From NCBI RefSeq assembly GCF_027744825.2, contig NC_071336.1, positions 14,597,501 to 14,661,500 of the forward strand: a stretch of DNA of 64,000 bases, given 5' to 3'. The stretch is from Synchiropus splendidus. Lineage: Eukaryota; Chordata; Actinopteri; Syngnathiformes; Callionymidae. Position 1 is the first letter of the stretch; each line of letters opens with the position of its first letter. Below are positions 26,861 to 61,469 of the stretch, in pieces. The notes beneath the pieces were generated by a model. The model was given only the letters and a program-made list of their open reading frames with translations. It searched no databases and had not been told where the DNA came from. Both the position numbers and the translations under genes were made by a program.

Positions 26861-27129
26861 TCACAACTCTGTCTTTTTCCCCGGCAGTGATACCTTCGGT
26901 TGGATCTCCTCAGCTGCCGACGTCCCTTTTTCCGTCCTTTCCACTGGAGCTTTGCTTTTGTTTTTTACTTTCTTCTCCTTCTTTTTCTTGCTGGTCTTTT
27001 CCCCCTCTGAGCTGCCACTGTCTTTTTTGCTCTTACTCTTCTTCCCTCCCTTCTTTTTCTTTTTCTTCTTGTCCTCTGCGATGGAAGCGTTGTCTCCTTT
27101 CTTTTTGTTCCATTCTTCACTCAGACACG
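26861..27129 (-). CDS. cnpy3: cnpy3 exon 6: lysine-rich tail and KTEL terminus
   Basis: 269 bases including the TGA stop, acceptor ccacag. It opens [20 protein letters not shown] and continues into a tail dominated by Lys, Ser and Glu, ending PGKKTEL. Mammalian CNPY3 also has a basic, low-complexity tail but ends PDEL. The plus-strand open frames here, rich in Phe/Leu/Ser, are shadows of the lysine codons. Confidence 0.92.
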
Positions 27130-29445
27130 CTGTGGAAGGGTTCGATGATGGCGAGAGTGGCGGGAGGGTGAAATAGATAAAAATGTCAAGGTTCGAATCA
27201 AGGTTTGAATACAAGCTACAGCTCTTCCTAATATTTGTGAAACATAAGTATGGAATGAGGCAACAAGCCAAGGTGCTAACACTAAGAAAGCAAAAGAACC
27301 TTGACATGAATCACTTCAACTACAAGACGACATTTCTGTTAGATATTACTCCTAAATCACAACTGATCACGACTATCTGCAACGACAATATTTTAGTGAA
27401 TAACGTAACAGTGCTGTATGGGAAGGCCATTACATTTTATGATGAAGTTTTAAATAAACATTGTACTACTATTGTTTTTGGAAAATCACTTCTAGCCTGC
27501 AATGATCTAAACTTGTGTTCGCAACCATTAGCAGCATGACGAAACTTTATTTTCAAAAGCATGTTTGTGGTTTCAGCAACTTCCCCTGATATCAGTTTCA
27601 CTTCCATGATAAGTCAAGACATTCATGAAGGCAGGCATCAATGCATGCAGGTGTTTCACACTACGATTCTTCCATTATCATCTCAGAATACTCTCTTAAC
27701 AGGAACGGGTGAGGTCAGTGACATGAATGGAATTACATGACAATTCGGTGAGAGCCAAGAATTGACCATATGTTTTACGACTACAGGAGTAAACCCATGA
27801 CCTTCTTGTTTGAGGCAGCAGCAGGAACCACTGCCCACCGTGCTCCCCCAACTCGAAGGATATAATTAATACAACCATGAATTCAAAGAAACATTAGCAT
27901 TAGAAAGAAGGGTTCCCTAAAATTGAAGCAAACTAGATCTGCCTTTACCTGTGTCTTGTCCCTTGAGCACATGTTTCTCACACAGGTACGTGGTGAGGTC
28001 TTCTTCCTGGCTTCCTTTGTACCAGTCTTCAATGACTTCCTCATATTGCTCCACCAACACGTCACACTGTCACATAAAAAATTGAATTATTGACACATGA
28101 GGCTTAGATTGAAATCAACACGACACGTGAACTAAATGTTTGATACTCTGATGCTCTCACCCTCTTCTTCAAATCCGCTACTTCAGCTGACGTCTCATTC
28201 CACAGCTCATAGGGAATATCCATCACCACATTTACACCTTTGTTTACCAAGCCATGAAGAGTGGAGAAGGTCTCGGACATACCCTGTTGACAGAAGCGAC
28301 AGGGAATTGTTTTGGTTTAGCTCCATTATTATTGTAAAACTCCAAGGAAGTCAAAACAAATGAAAATATTATTATTAAAAAAGGTTGATCAAAATAGTAA
28401 CCACACATTAGCATGGCTCTCTTGCATTCAGTGTTTGCTTTCCAGCACATCAGCTAAATAAAACTTCAAATAGAGCTCAAAACAATTGCTCAAAAACACA
28501 TACTCACAGCATGTTGCAGAACATGGGCAGACTAACCTTGGCAAAGCGATTACTGCCACTTCTCTCCTTGTGTAGATTGTACTCCAGTAACCTCTGGCAC
28601 ACATTCTCCACCACCTCGATGAATCTCAGGTCTCTGTGGACATACCAGAGAGTGCTTCATGTAGGGCCCTGTATCTTCTCAGAATACATGAAATCACATG
28701 ATCGTGCAGGTTAAGCATGAATCGCCACTCATGCTTTAGTCCAATGAACGTGATGGAATCGTGACAACCTATTATTATGAAGCTAAAGGGAGTGGAGCCA
28801 TCATGTGGCATTGATGCAAATATATTTCACATTCACCTGGCACAAAAATGACAGACACATTGGAGTTTAAAAAAAAAAAAGACATGTACACTCACGATTT
28901 GACATATTTGATTGGCGGCGCTCCCTTGCTATCTATGAAGCGGTAGTTCCGGTCGATGACTTCCTTGGTTTTTCCTGTTTCTTCAAATGCAGACTTCATC
29001 TCGATACTGACAAATTTACACACTGCAGAGGGAAATGCATGTAACAAAAATATTATTTGCATCCATGAACCCACCAAGCATAGGCGTGTGCGTGTGTGCG
29101 TGCGTGCGTGTGTGCGTGCGTGCAGATATTTAGCATAGGCAACACGGTCCTAAGGAAAATATGTCATATGAATATACTCAAGCAGAATTACACGTCATAG
29201 TTGTAACAGAGAACTTACTGCATGCTTGTTCAGCAAGAAATATGGCTAAATAAACAGACGCGATGACTTACACAAATGAGCAGCATGACAGACAAACATG
29301 ACACCAACACGAGAGGTTTGCTGACATACTGTGTCTTACCTTCACAACTGTCGGGCAGATGGACCCATTCGTCGTCTCCTTCATTCTTAGCAGCAACAGC
29401 CGTATAAATGATCAGCAGAAACGACAGAAAGAACACTGACCTCAT
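26861..29445 (-). CDS. cnpy3: cnpy3, protein canopy homolog 3 (complete, six exons)
   Basis: ER-luminal saposin-like protein. In mammals CNPY3 (PRAT4A) works with HSP90B1 to fold and export Toll-like receptors. Six exons join in frame to 279 residues (human: 278). Visible parts are: signal peptide ([19 protein letters not shown]); acidic start and first cysteines (LPDSCEVCKFV); [20 protein letters not shown] block (here [16 protein letters not shown]); [71 protein letters not shown]; a long Lys/Ser/Glu-rich tail; and a C-terminal KTEL, a plausible KDEL-like ER-retention signal. The six saposin-type cysteines are present. CNPY4 is less likely because of the [12 protein letters not shown] and [10 protein letters not shown] wording and the lysine-rich tail. 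An in-frame upstream ATG (29554-29556) would place 37 residues before the signal peptide, so the ATG at 29443-29445 is preferred. Confidence 0.95.
27770..27852 (-). mobile_element. SINE-like repeat head, inside cnpy3 intron 5
   Basis: Read on the minus strand it gives gggggagcacggtgggcagt, ggttcctgctgctgcctcaa and acaagaaggtcatgggttta, matching the 'ggcacggtgg(c)...cagtggtt...gcctcacagcaagaaggtcctgggtt' head of the fish repeat also seen at 50718. It lies in an intron and does not disturb cnpy3. Confidence 0.6.
27949..28066 (-). CDS. cnpy3: cnpy3 exon 5
   Basis: 118 bases, acceptor gacag, donor GTAAAG, phase 0 to 1. It encodes [20 protein letters not shown], then [19 protein letters not shown], matching the CNPY3 block with two conserved cysteines. 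Confidence 0.95.
28161..28283 (-). CDS. cnpy3: cnpy3 exon 4
   Basis: 123 bases, 41 codons, phase 0 at both ends, acceptor caacag, donor GTGAGA. It encodes [20 protein letters not shown], then [21 protein letters not shown], with near identity to human CNPY3. Confidence 0.95.
28537..28633 (-). CDS. cnpy3: cnpy3 exon 3
   Basis: 97 bases, acceptor ccacag, donor GTTAGT. It encodes [20 protein letters not shown], then [12 protein letters not shown] (human: DLRLIEVTETICKRLLDYSL, HKERTGSNRFAK). Confidence 0.95.
28896..29022 (-). CDS. cnpy3: cnpy3 exon 2
   Basis: 127 bases, acceptor ctgcag, donor GTGAGT. It encodes [20 protein letters not shown], then [20 protein letters not shown] and VKS, aligning directly with human CNPY3. 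Confidence 0.95.
29083..29123. repeat. GTGC/GT-rich microsatellite in cnpy3 intron 1
   Basis: gcgtgtgcgtgtgtgcgtgc and similar units, 60 bases upstream (coding direction) of the exon 2 acceptor. Confidence 0.8.
29340..29445 (-). CDS. cnpy3: cnpy3 exon 1: start codon and signal peptide
   Basis: 106 bases, ending in phase 1 at donor GTAAGA. It encodes the hydrophobic leader [19 protein letters not shown], then [16 protein letters not shown], matching the mature N-terminus of human CNPY3 (ENDWVRLPSKCE). Confidence 0.92.
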
Positions 29446-29559
29446 CCCGCCTAGCTGCTTTTTCTTGGACCGACCTCCGCTTTTTGATATGTGAAGACTG
29501 ACGAAGCGGTCTAATATCTCACATCCTCCCCCAAGTAACAACAATCGGAAAGTCAATTC

Positions 29560-29645
29560 CGCTTAAGGAAGAGCGCATGCGTGACTACAACCAATCGGTA
29601 AGAGCTAAGTGGCACCGTTTGGACCAATCAGAGAAACGGAACCGA
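29560..29645 (-). promoter_or_regulatory. cnpy3 promoter: NRF1-like site and two CCAAT boxes
   Basis: About 115-195 bases upstream of the cnpy3 start codon. gcgcatgcgt at 29573-29582 matches the palindromic NRF1 consensus, and ccaat occurs at 29591-29595 and 29634-29638. No TATA box is obvious. This is the usual make-up of a broadly expressed, TATA-less promoter; the transcription start is inferred to lie in about 29460-29560. Confidence 0.55.
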
Positions 29646-31942
29646 AACGGTTTGCAATGAGGTGTTTCTCTGTACTTAAAAAAAAAAAAAAAGACGTTTG
29701 TTCATAGCGGTGATTTAACCTATTTATAATTTAAATAAAATAGTTTACATGTAATTTAAAATTAATTTATATGACGACCGTATTTCACAGCATAACACAT
29801 TGAAATTCAATGACATTTTCCTCTATGGGGTGTATATTCTATGTTCGGGCTATTTCGTTGAAATTGTTACACTTTTTAAAATAAAGGTTTGCGTCGTATT
29901 TTAATGATCGATCATGCGATCTTTCAACAAAACCACTAGAGGGAGTCATACTCAAGTATAAAACAAGCTCCCCAACCCAAACCCGTTGTGCCAGTGGAAG
30001 TACTGACGGCGAATTATTATTATTATTGAATATTAATGAGAATAATCATTTTACCGCTGTAATTATTATTATAATTTTTATGAAAAAATGACCTCGCGTG
30101 TTTTATCCATTTATTTATCACCAGTTTAAATATTTTGGCACAAGGTACAGTAGCAATAAAATACTAAAGTAAAGAAAAGAAAAAATCATCACCGATTGAT
30201 GACTAACATAAAAGAGGCTTCTAGTATCTACTGAATGTGATGCTATAATTAAGCCTGTTCACATTGGTCGTGCAACACTCCTTCACCTGGATTCATGGTG
30301 CATCACCAGGCTTCAATAAGCATGTTCCACACCAGCGACAATATAGAGTTAATACAATAGTTTTGTTTTCGTTATCTCCCCATGTGTTGCTTGAATAATG
30401 TCACACTGTCAGGATGTCAAGAAGGGATTTTCATGTGTTGTTTGTATTTAGTTTAACGTGTATGAACGAGCCCCTCTAGCAGTCTATTCATTCTATCATG
30501 GTGTGTTGCTGTAATGTAAGGTATGTTCAAACAATGATTGTCTACAGTACCGTTGCAGCAAGCAACCTTCTCGCCAGCGGCTGATGTCAAGGGAGAGGAA
30601 GAAAACACACAGAGCACAGTCAGACAACCACTCACAGGGTTCAGGTGAAGAGTGAGCAGAATTACTAATTCAACATTTTTATTGAAAGAGGGGAGATATT
30701 TATTGAAAGAGGGGAGATATCAGGGATTTGTTAGTTACATAGCCAACATTAAAATACGACACTTTTAATGTAGTATACTGTAGCACAGGTCCATGAGATT
30801 TTTGAACCGCCGAGTGGTGTCAGGCTCAGTGTTTAGAAACCAATTAATGAATCAATTTTGTAAAGAACAGCTGTGTGTCCTTGTATGTCTATGTGTGTTA
30901 CTGTCAATCTTATATTACGTTTAGTTTTGTGTTTATGTATGTGTGTGATTTTTTTAATTTATTTTTGTGTGCGGTGTGTCTGTGCGTGTTAGTATTAGGC
31001 CTTTTCTGTGGCTAACCTTCAGTTACCTTGTATCTCTGTAGTCTCTTCTCCAGAGTAGTCTAGCAGTTGTTATATATATTTAACACATTGAAGAATATTC
31101 AATGGACCATTAAGAAGCAAAAACCTTTGCTTTTCACATAAGATACCTGGGAATCTCTAAATCTAAAATAAATCTAAGCTATGGTCATGTCAAAAGAGAA
31201 ATTTGAGATGAAAGAGATGAAATTTTAAGAGGTGGGTTTAAATAATACAGAACAATTTTGTTTGATCTCATTCTTGTTCACAGGAGGACAAAAAATTGAT
31301 GATGTAAAAGTTCGACACCAAGATGATACTAATTTTTTTTTTCCAATGATCATGTTTTTATCTTTTTATTTTTATTCTAATGAACATAACAAAGTGATTT
31401 TAATAGTACTTTTTTTTCATATCCGCACCATCACGGCTACATGTCATGAAAAGGTCACTAGTAATAGCTGGCAAATTTCCTTCATTGTGCAGTTCATATT
31501 TCATTTTTAATCCTCCTGTAAAAACACTTTTTTTTTTCAAATGATAGGGCTCCTGGAAAATCTTAATTCATTCGAAATTGAAACGTCACTTCTAACTTTT
31601 TATTATAATGTCACTTTGTCTTGTTTACTGTGTACTGAACAACTTACTGGTTAAGTGGTTGCTGATATCCTCAGAACCTTCATCCAACTTCATGTGACGC
31701 AACAGCAGAGTTTAAAGATGGACCTCGCACAGATGCTGTCTCGACCCAACCAGCCAAAACAGGTGGTGGTTCAGTTCGCAGGAATAAAAGGTGTTGCACA
31801 GAGAACAATGGGAAGTATAAATAGAAACTTCCTGCAGTGAGTCAAAAAACTGCTCTGCACTGAAGAGTGATCTCGGTTATATTTTGGAGCTGTGTGCCTT
31901 TGTGTTTGACAGCTTCTCCATTAGTGTTTGTGTGTGTGCTGG

Positions 31943-31967
31943 AAGAGAGAGAGAGAGAGAGAGAGAG
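31943..31967. repeat. (GA)n microsatellite
   Basis: About twelve ga units. Confidence 0.9.
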
Positions 31968-33689
31968 TTTCACAGCGAGATGAGAGCGTATCTCAGTACT
32001 TCAATAATACACTTTTTTTTCCAAGAGGAGCTTCAAGTGTATTGCCGCCTGCCAAAAGGACAGCCAGCTTCTCACTCCACAGCGCGCGCACACACACATT
32101 CTGATCACTGTGTGTCTCATAGCAGAACTTGACACTGAGTTGGTGGAGGGGAGGTTGATGTAGAGAGAGAGGGAGAAATGAAAGCTGGTTTTTATTCAGC
32201 AGTGCAGCCCACACAATGGGCAAACGAGGGCTTTGTTAAAAAACTCTTATCTCCCTCGAACGCGCTTCTTTTCAGCTGTTCCTTGAATAAACCAACACTT
32301 ATACAGCAGTTTGTTTAAAAAAAATGCCCTTGTTCTCCATGTATTGAGCATTAAAAAGTGTTTTGAGCATGTTAATGGTATAAACGGGGCCTGAAAGACT
32401 GTGAAATGAGACCTCTGAAAGCATCCACAGGTAAAACCAGGGAGTTGGTTTTAGAGGACGTGAACACGGAGAACATAATGCTGTCATTATCAACTTGCTT
32501 TTAGACTCCCCTTCTTTGTTGGAGCCATTTAGCTCCGTTCCAATGCTTTACAGCTCGATTAGTCACCGGCAAAATGCAGTGTTCCTGCAGACAATAAATA
32601 AATATTAAATCCCTTTATCAAAAGAAAGCGTGTTATACAACAGATTTAGCGCAAACACTCTCTTATTATTCCATTTGAAATGATGCGGCTTTGACTGCAT
32701 TTAAAATGGAATCCATTGTGTCCACGTCTGAGTGGCATAATAGAAGAACGCTTGATATATAATGTTGTTTATGCATCATCATAAAATGACCCTTCACAGG
32801 GTTGTCAGGCGGTCTTGATTCAGATAAACAGAGCAGAGGAATAATCTATTCACCTGATCCTGAGTCAGTCCATGATCTCTGTCATCTGGCTCCAGTAAAA
32901 AGGACAAAGCAGAAGGAGGTGTAGGGAGGAGTACTGCAGCAGCACCTGACCCTCTGATGATGACAGCACATCATATCATGCTGAATGGAAAAACCACCCA
33001 CCTGCCTATCCACAGTTAACAAGCAGTAGCCAATATTTTGGTGCTCACTCTGCATATGTTCTGCACACACACAGCTCGTTGTTCACCTGAAGTGCTGCGT
33101 GGAGTTTGTCTTAAAACAAATTGGGGCAGATGCCGACACACCGCGTATCCTGGGGGTAATTATTAAAAAATCACTTCCTGAGTGCAGAGCGCACATGGAC
33201 ATCCTGCTGGGTACAGAAGGAAAATGAACTCCACGCGGCCGGGGTGATATGGATCAGCTCTATTTTTGGAAAGATTAACATCAGTTTCCGTACGTGGTGA
33301 GAATTGTTTGAAGGATTGTTCCAGTTAAAGCATAAGAGCTGCTCCCGCCTCTTGACCAGATGTGTCAAACTGGATTAACTATAACTAACCTCCTGCGGCC
33401 CTCTCATGCAAGGGCAATACATGTCACCATCACGATGATCTATAAACCACATTTAGGGACCCCACCTGCTCCATACTGCAGTGATATCAAACAAAGATTT
33501 CTGTCATGCTATCCAAATGTAACATGAGGACAACCTGGGAGAAAATTTGGCACGTTTTCCTCGAGTAGTAATAAACTAGTTATAATCATAGAAACAAGAT
33601 CGATTTCTGCACAAAGAAAGTTGTATCTCTTAGGTCATAAGTATCCAAAATAGCACAGAGAGAGGAAAAAAAACATTAGACAAAGACAA

Positions 33690-33749
33690 AAAAAAAATAA
33701 TAAAATAAAAAATAAAAATAAATAAATAAAATATATTTATATATTTATA

Positions 33750-33831
<82 letters not shown>
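33690..33831. repeat. A-rich stretch grading into (TA)n
   Basis: A-rich taaa units lead into atatttat units, then about 37 uninterrupted ta units (33757-33831). Confidence 0.93.
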
Positions 33832-33832
<1 letters not shown>

Positions 33833-34831
33833 CGTTCTCCTCTTTTAATATTGAAGTCACCAGTTCCCACTTTAGCTTATGAATAAGCATATATTTTTTC
33901 ATTTTCCAACAAATAAACACAGCGACAGACGTCAGGTATTCTAAGGATGCCTTTATTAAAATCTCATCGTGCGCTAGCCGTCCGCTTCTAGAAAAATAAC
34001 ATACATTCATCCTCCTCGTGGAAATCCAAAACAAACAGAGGAATACAAGGACAAGGTTCGTTATTTTTAAAGCTCAAAATCCCCTTGGAGGGTGAGAGGG
34101 AGAACCTGAACGATGTTTTGTGTGTGTCGTTGTGCATGTTTGAGGTGTGTGCATGCATGGGTTTGTTTGCACGTTTGTGTGATGAGTCACTCAGAATTGC
34201 AGCCCCTTGTTTATAACCAGATATTACCCGCCACTCAACAACACCAACGTTAGCGTGGTGGTGATATTGAGAAGTCTCTGCTCTTTTTTGCGTGTGTAAA
34301 TTGAAACTTTATGTCGAGCTTGACCTGTATTAACTGAGTGTCTCCAGCCTTGTGTCTGTTGACAAATGGGATCACACCTAAAATATTCCATTCAGTAAGA
34401 CTCCTCTCCTATATGAACATTTTTGTTGTAAACATGACCCAAAAATATTATTCAGCTGACCAGAGTCAGATTAAATAACTGTGGTGACTGGTTCTGTATT
34501 GTAGCCAAGAAATTGCATAGTTGACTCGTGTCTTGGATTCTCTACACAATGTAAATGTGAACTTGGGCAACAAAATAACTGTCGACTTGTCATTGCTAAA
34601 TGTGACACACAGCAAGAGCAGCATCGCAGGTGATGCTCCTTTTGCTCAGCATAATACATTTGTGAATATAGAGCTAGCATTTCCCGTTGAGTCAGGTTGT
34701 GCAAACACCTCTTTGGATGATGAGCTTCAGGGAAATTAATTTTTTTCTGCTCATCTTTCCATGGCTCTCAACATGTCACAGATGTAACTACTGGCCTTTA
34801 ATCAGTCAACTGACGCACAAAAATCTCTGTA

Positions 34832-34857
34832 GACACACACACACACACACACACACA
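34832..34857. repeat. (CA)n microsatellite
   Basis: About 13 CA units followed by gtagtagtag. Confidence 0.9.
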
Positions 34858-36167
34858 GTAGTAGTAGTGTCACACACAGGTCTCAGTCAAGTCAATACGT
34901 ATCAATCAAGGGCTCAACACAATTTAAGTATGGATTGGTGTGATCAATAAACCTTGGCCGATAAACACTGACCATGGCGAGGGCTAAAAAGACCCCACTG
35001 GGGGATTAGACCGACATTACTGTTATTGATCGCTTCAGAGTGATTGAGTGTCAGCCCCATGTGTGTTTTCTCTGACAATTTGTATGAGTATCAATGAAAC
35101 TCGCCTTTAAAAGATCAATGATCCGTATTGTCTCACACACTTTTGGAAATTAAGCACAGCATACGCACCTGTTCAGACTTGACTTTCGACTGACTATCAC
35201 CTTGCTACAGCTAAAACTCAGCTACGGACTATGAATGGAATGGTCTCTGGATGCCAAAATGGCAGCTGAGTGAAATAATGAATCATAAATTCACAAACTA
35301 TGATGACTACTTTGTTCTGTTCTATACATTCCCAGTACATAAACATGCTTCGTGTGAAATTCGCTTGCATCCATCCATCCGTGGGGCTCATATTGAGTGG
35401 CCTTTCCAGGTCAAGTGAGATACACAATAACTCTCGTTGAATGTACCTAGATAACTGGAGGCATCCAGGGGGCATCCTGACACCTGCACCACCTCAACAC
35501 ACATGGCACTGAGTGGACGACCAGAGGCTCATCTTGCATGAGCAAGGCCCTAGATGCTCTGTATATGAGTATAGGAGGACCGTGTTGGTGTTACTGGACT
35601 ATTGGTCCTACTGTATGTGCCCAACCCTGGAGCCGGACCTAGAGTAGGGTCTGTCATCTGAGCTCCCCGACATGAGCCATAACATCAGGGGCAACATTGA
35701 AAGTCATATTGTTCCTCCTCCATTTTCCTATAAACACATCAGGTACATTATTGTCTATACCAGTGGGATTAGATACTGTAAGGAACTGCAATTAAAGGAA
35801 CTACATTTCAATAAAGACAAATCCAGAGTGGTGTATTCCAGTAAATATGTTTGTCCTTTCCATTATTCACCGTGTTCAAACTTGATTTTTTCTTGAAACA
35901 CCTGCTGAAAACGTTATTTTTGGAGCAAATCCATTGTCGCACCAGTGTTCTAGATTTAATACAATGACAACAGCATGCAGTGGACAGACAGGCTGGAACC
36001 CTTCTCCACACTGCAAGATAAACGCCAGGCGTATAATATGGCCAAGTGTTGAGCGCGATGGGGGTGATGTCATCGCGTTGTTGATAGACAAGTCTGATTT
36101 CTCTGGAGGGTTGCGGTAAAGGGCAACAGTTTTGGCCAGGAGGTACTCATCACACACATGCTGTTCT

Positions 36168-36169
<2 letters not shown>

Positions 36170-36210
<41 letters not shown>

Positions 36211-36230
36211 TGTGTGTGAGTGTCTGTGTG
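36170..36230. repeat. (GT)n microsatellite
   Basis: About 20 pure tg units, then interrupted gagtgtgtgtgag units. Confidence 0.92.
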
Positions 36231-36678
36231 CCATGAGATTATAAGATCAAACATGCATAAATTCTCACCTCTATTAACCAGAGTAAAGTTCAACAGCCGT
36301 TGCCCATGCCGACCTTGTTTTAATTAGTTGCTTGTCTTAAAAAAAAACAGAAGTTTTTCTAGATAGATCAAAAGGCAAAATCATCTCTCCCATCATCCCA
36401 CCTGTCCTTCTTTCCGTATGCTCTCCCTCCATTCCACACATCCGTCCGTCCTTCCCACCACAAACACGTTTACTCATGAGGATAAAGTGTACTTATTAAG
36501 GAAGAGCTGAACGAGAAGCCGGAATATTAGAGGCAACTCAAACAGAAGCAAAGACAGTCTTAAGAAACCAGAATAGTTATTATTGGTATAAGTCTCTTAT
36601 TATTATTAGTGATATATTTATTACTAGTATAACTGTTATGAGAAGAAAGTAAAGTTCCTTGGCCCTTGTTGATGCCGC

Positions 36679-36703
36679 GAGAGAGAGAGAGAGAGAGAGA
36701 GAG
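36679..36703. repeat. (GA)n microsatellite near the trpc5 3' end
   Basis: About twelve ga units, possibly inside the trpc5 3' UTR if the AATAAA at 36617 is used. Confidence 0.85.
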
Positions 36704-37407
36704 GGTGCAGAAGTGATCCAGCCAACATTGGCCAGGAAGGTTAATCCACGGTTCCTGTAATCCCACTCCAGAGAGTAAAAGTGTTGTCCATTCATACTTC
36801 CGTGGTTGAGTTAAAGTTGGTTAAAGGGAGCGACAGAGGAATTCCAGGACAGCAAAGTCTTCATTGGATCCAAGTTGTGCATTTCCTCATAATCCATTGT
36901 TAGGTAGCAAAAGGTCTTTGTTGATATGCCTTGCTAAAGAATGATTATCAAAGTCAAAAATCATCTCGGTGATGATGATGAATTTCGGTGGAGGATCTAC
37001 AAAAGGACAGGAAACAAATGTTGCCCAGCAGAATCAATGTTCCCTGAGGAAGGAACAGATGCATACATCCGGGTGTGGTTTTGTCCTTTACCAACTAGGG
37101 ATTAGGAGTTTGGAAAATGGCACAAAGCTGGGTGTCACTTCATTTGTGTACGACAACACTAGTATGAGCAGGAGTGTCAACATTTCCCCATCAACGAAAC
37201 AATATCCAACAACATGCTGAAAGGTACACATGTCCTCAACTGTCTTCAGTGTTGGATATCTGGACATGAATGCTGCACAGACAGAAGAAATCTTTCTTTG
37301 GCTGCTGGGAGGCTCATGAATGGTTCGACTTGTAGGCACTAATATATTTAGAGGATAGGAAAGACAATGACGACTACAAAGGAGTGATCTGCTATAAATA
37401 TTTGACG

Positions 37408-37413
37408 GATTTA
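37408..37413 (-). terminator. Possible trpc5 poly(A) signal (ATTAAA)
   Basis: The reverse complement reads ATTAAA, about 340 bases past the trpc5 stop. A canonical AATAAA (reverse of tttatt) lies further on at 36617-36622. Which one is used cannot be told from sequence alone. Confidence 0.3.
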
Positions 37414-37754
37414 ATGAAATACTGAAACATATTTCATTAAAATTAAGTTAAAGGTGCTTTTTTAATGAGAGGCCAAGTCACATTTCAAAACAAAAATATT
37501 ATTTTTTATAAAAGAATGACATGGCTTGCTTGCAAATCCAGACAACGTCGATTCTGTATGCATGAACGAGCCGTCCTGCTTCCATCACCATTATTACTCA
37601 TTATAATCACAGCAGCTGTTGTGAGTTGGAATTCCCTTGATCCTGAAGAACATCTCGCTTGTTTGCGTCCTCCCTCTCTCTCGGTCTCTCTCATCCTAGT
37701 TCCAATAGTTCTGAACAGAAACAAACAAACAAAAACAGTCTCTGTTTCCTCCTC

Positions 37755-61469
<23,715 letters not shown>

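Larger units (their letters stand above)
29660..36616. other. Intergenic DNA between cnpy3 and the trpc5 3' end
   Basis: No identified gene. It holds (GA)n at 31943-31967, A/T-rich DNA and (TA)n at 33690-33831, (CA)n at 34832-34857 and (GT)n at 36170-36230. An open, splice-flanked segment lies at 31672-31836, and 32480-32850 has the look of a conserved non-coding element. Confidence 0.45.

Noticed and set aside
26887..27176. Plus-strand frames rich in Phe, Leu and Ser resembling a membrane protein
   Set aside because: They are the reverse complement of the lysine-rich cnpy3 tail.
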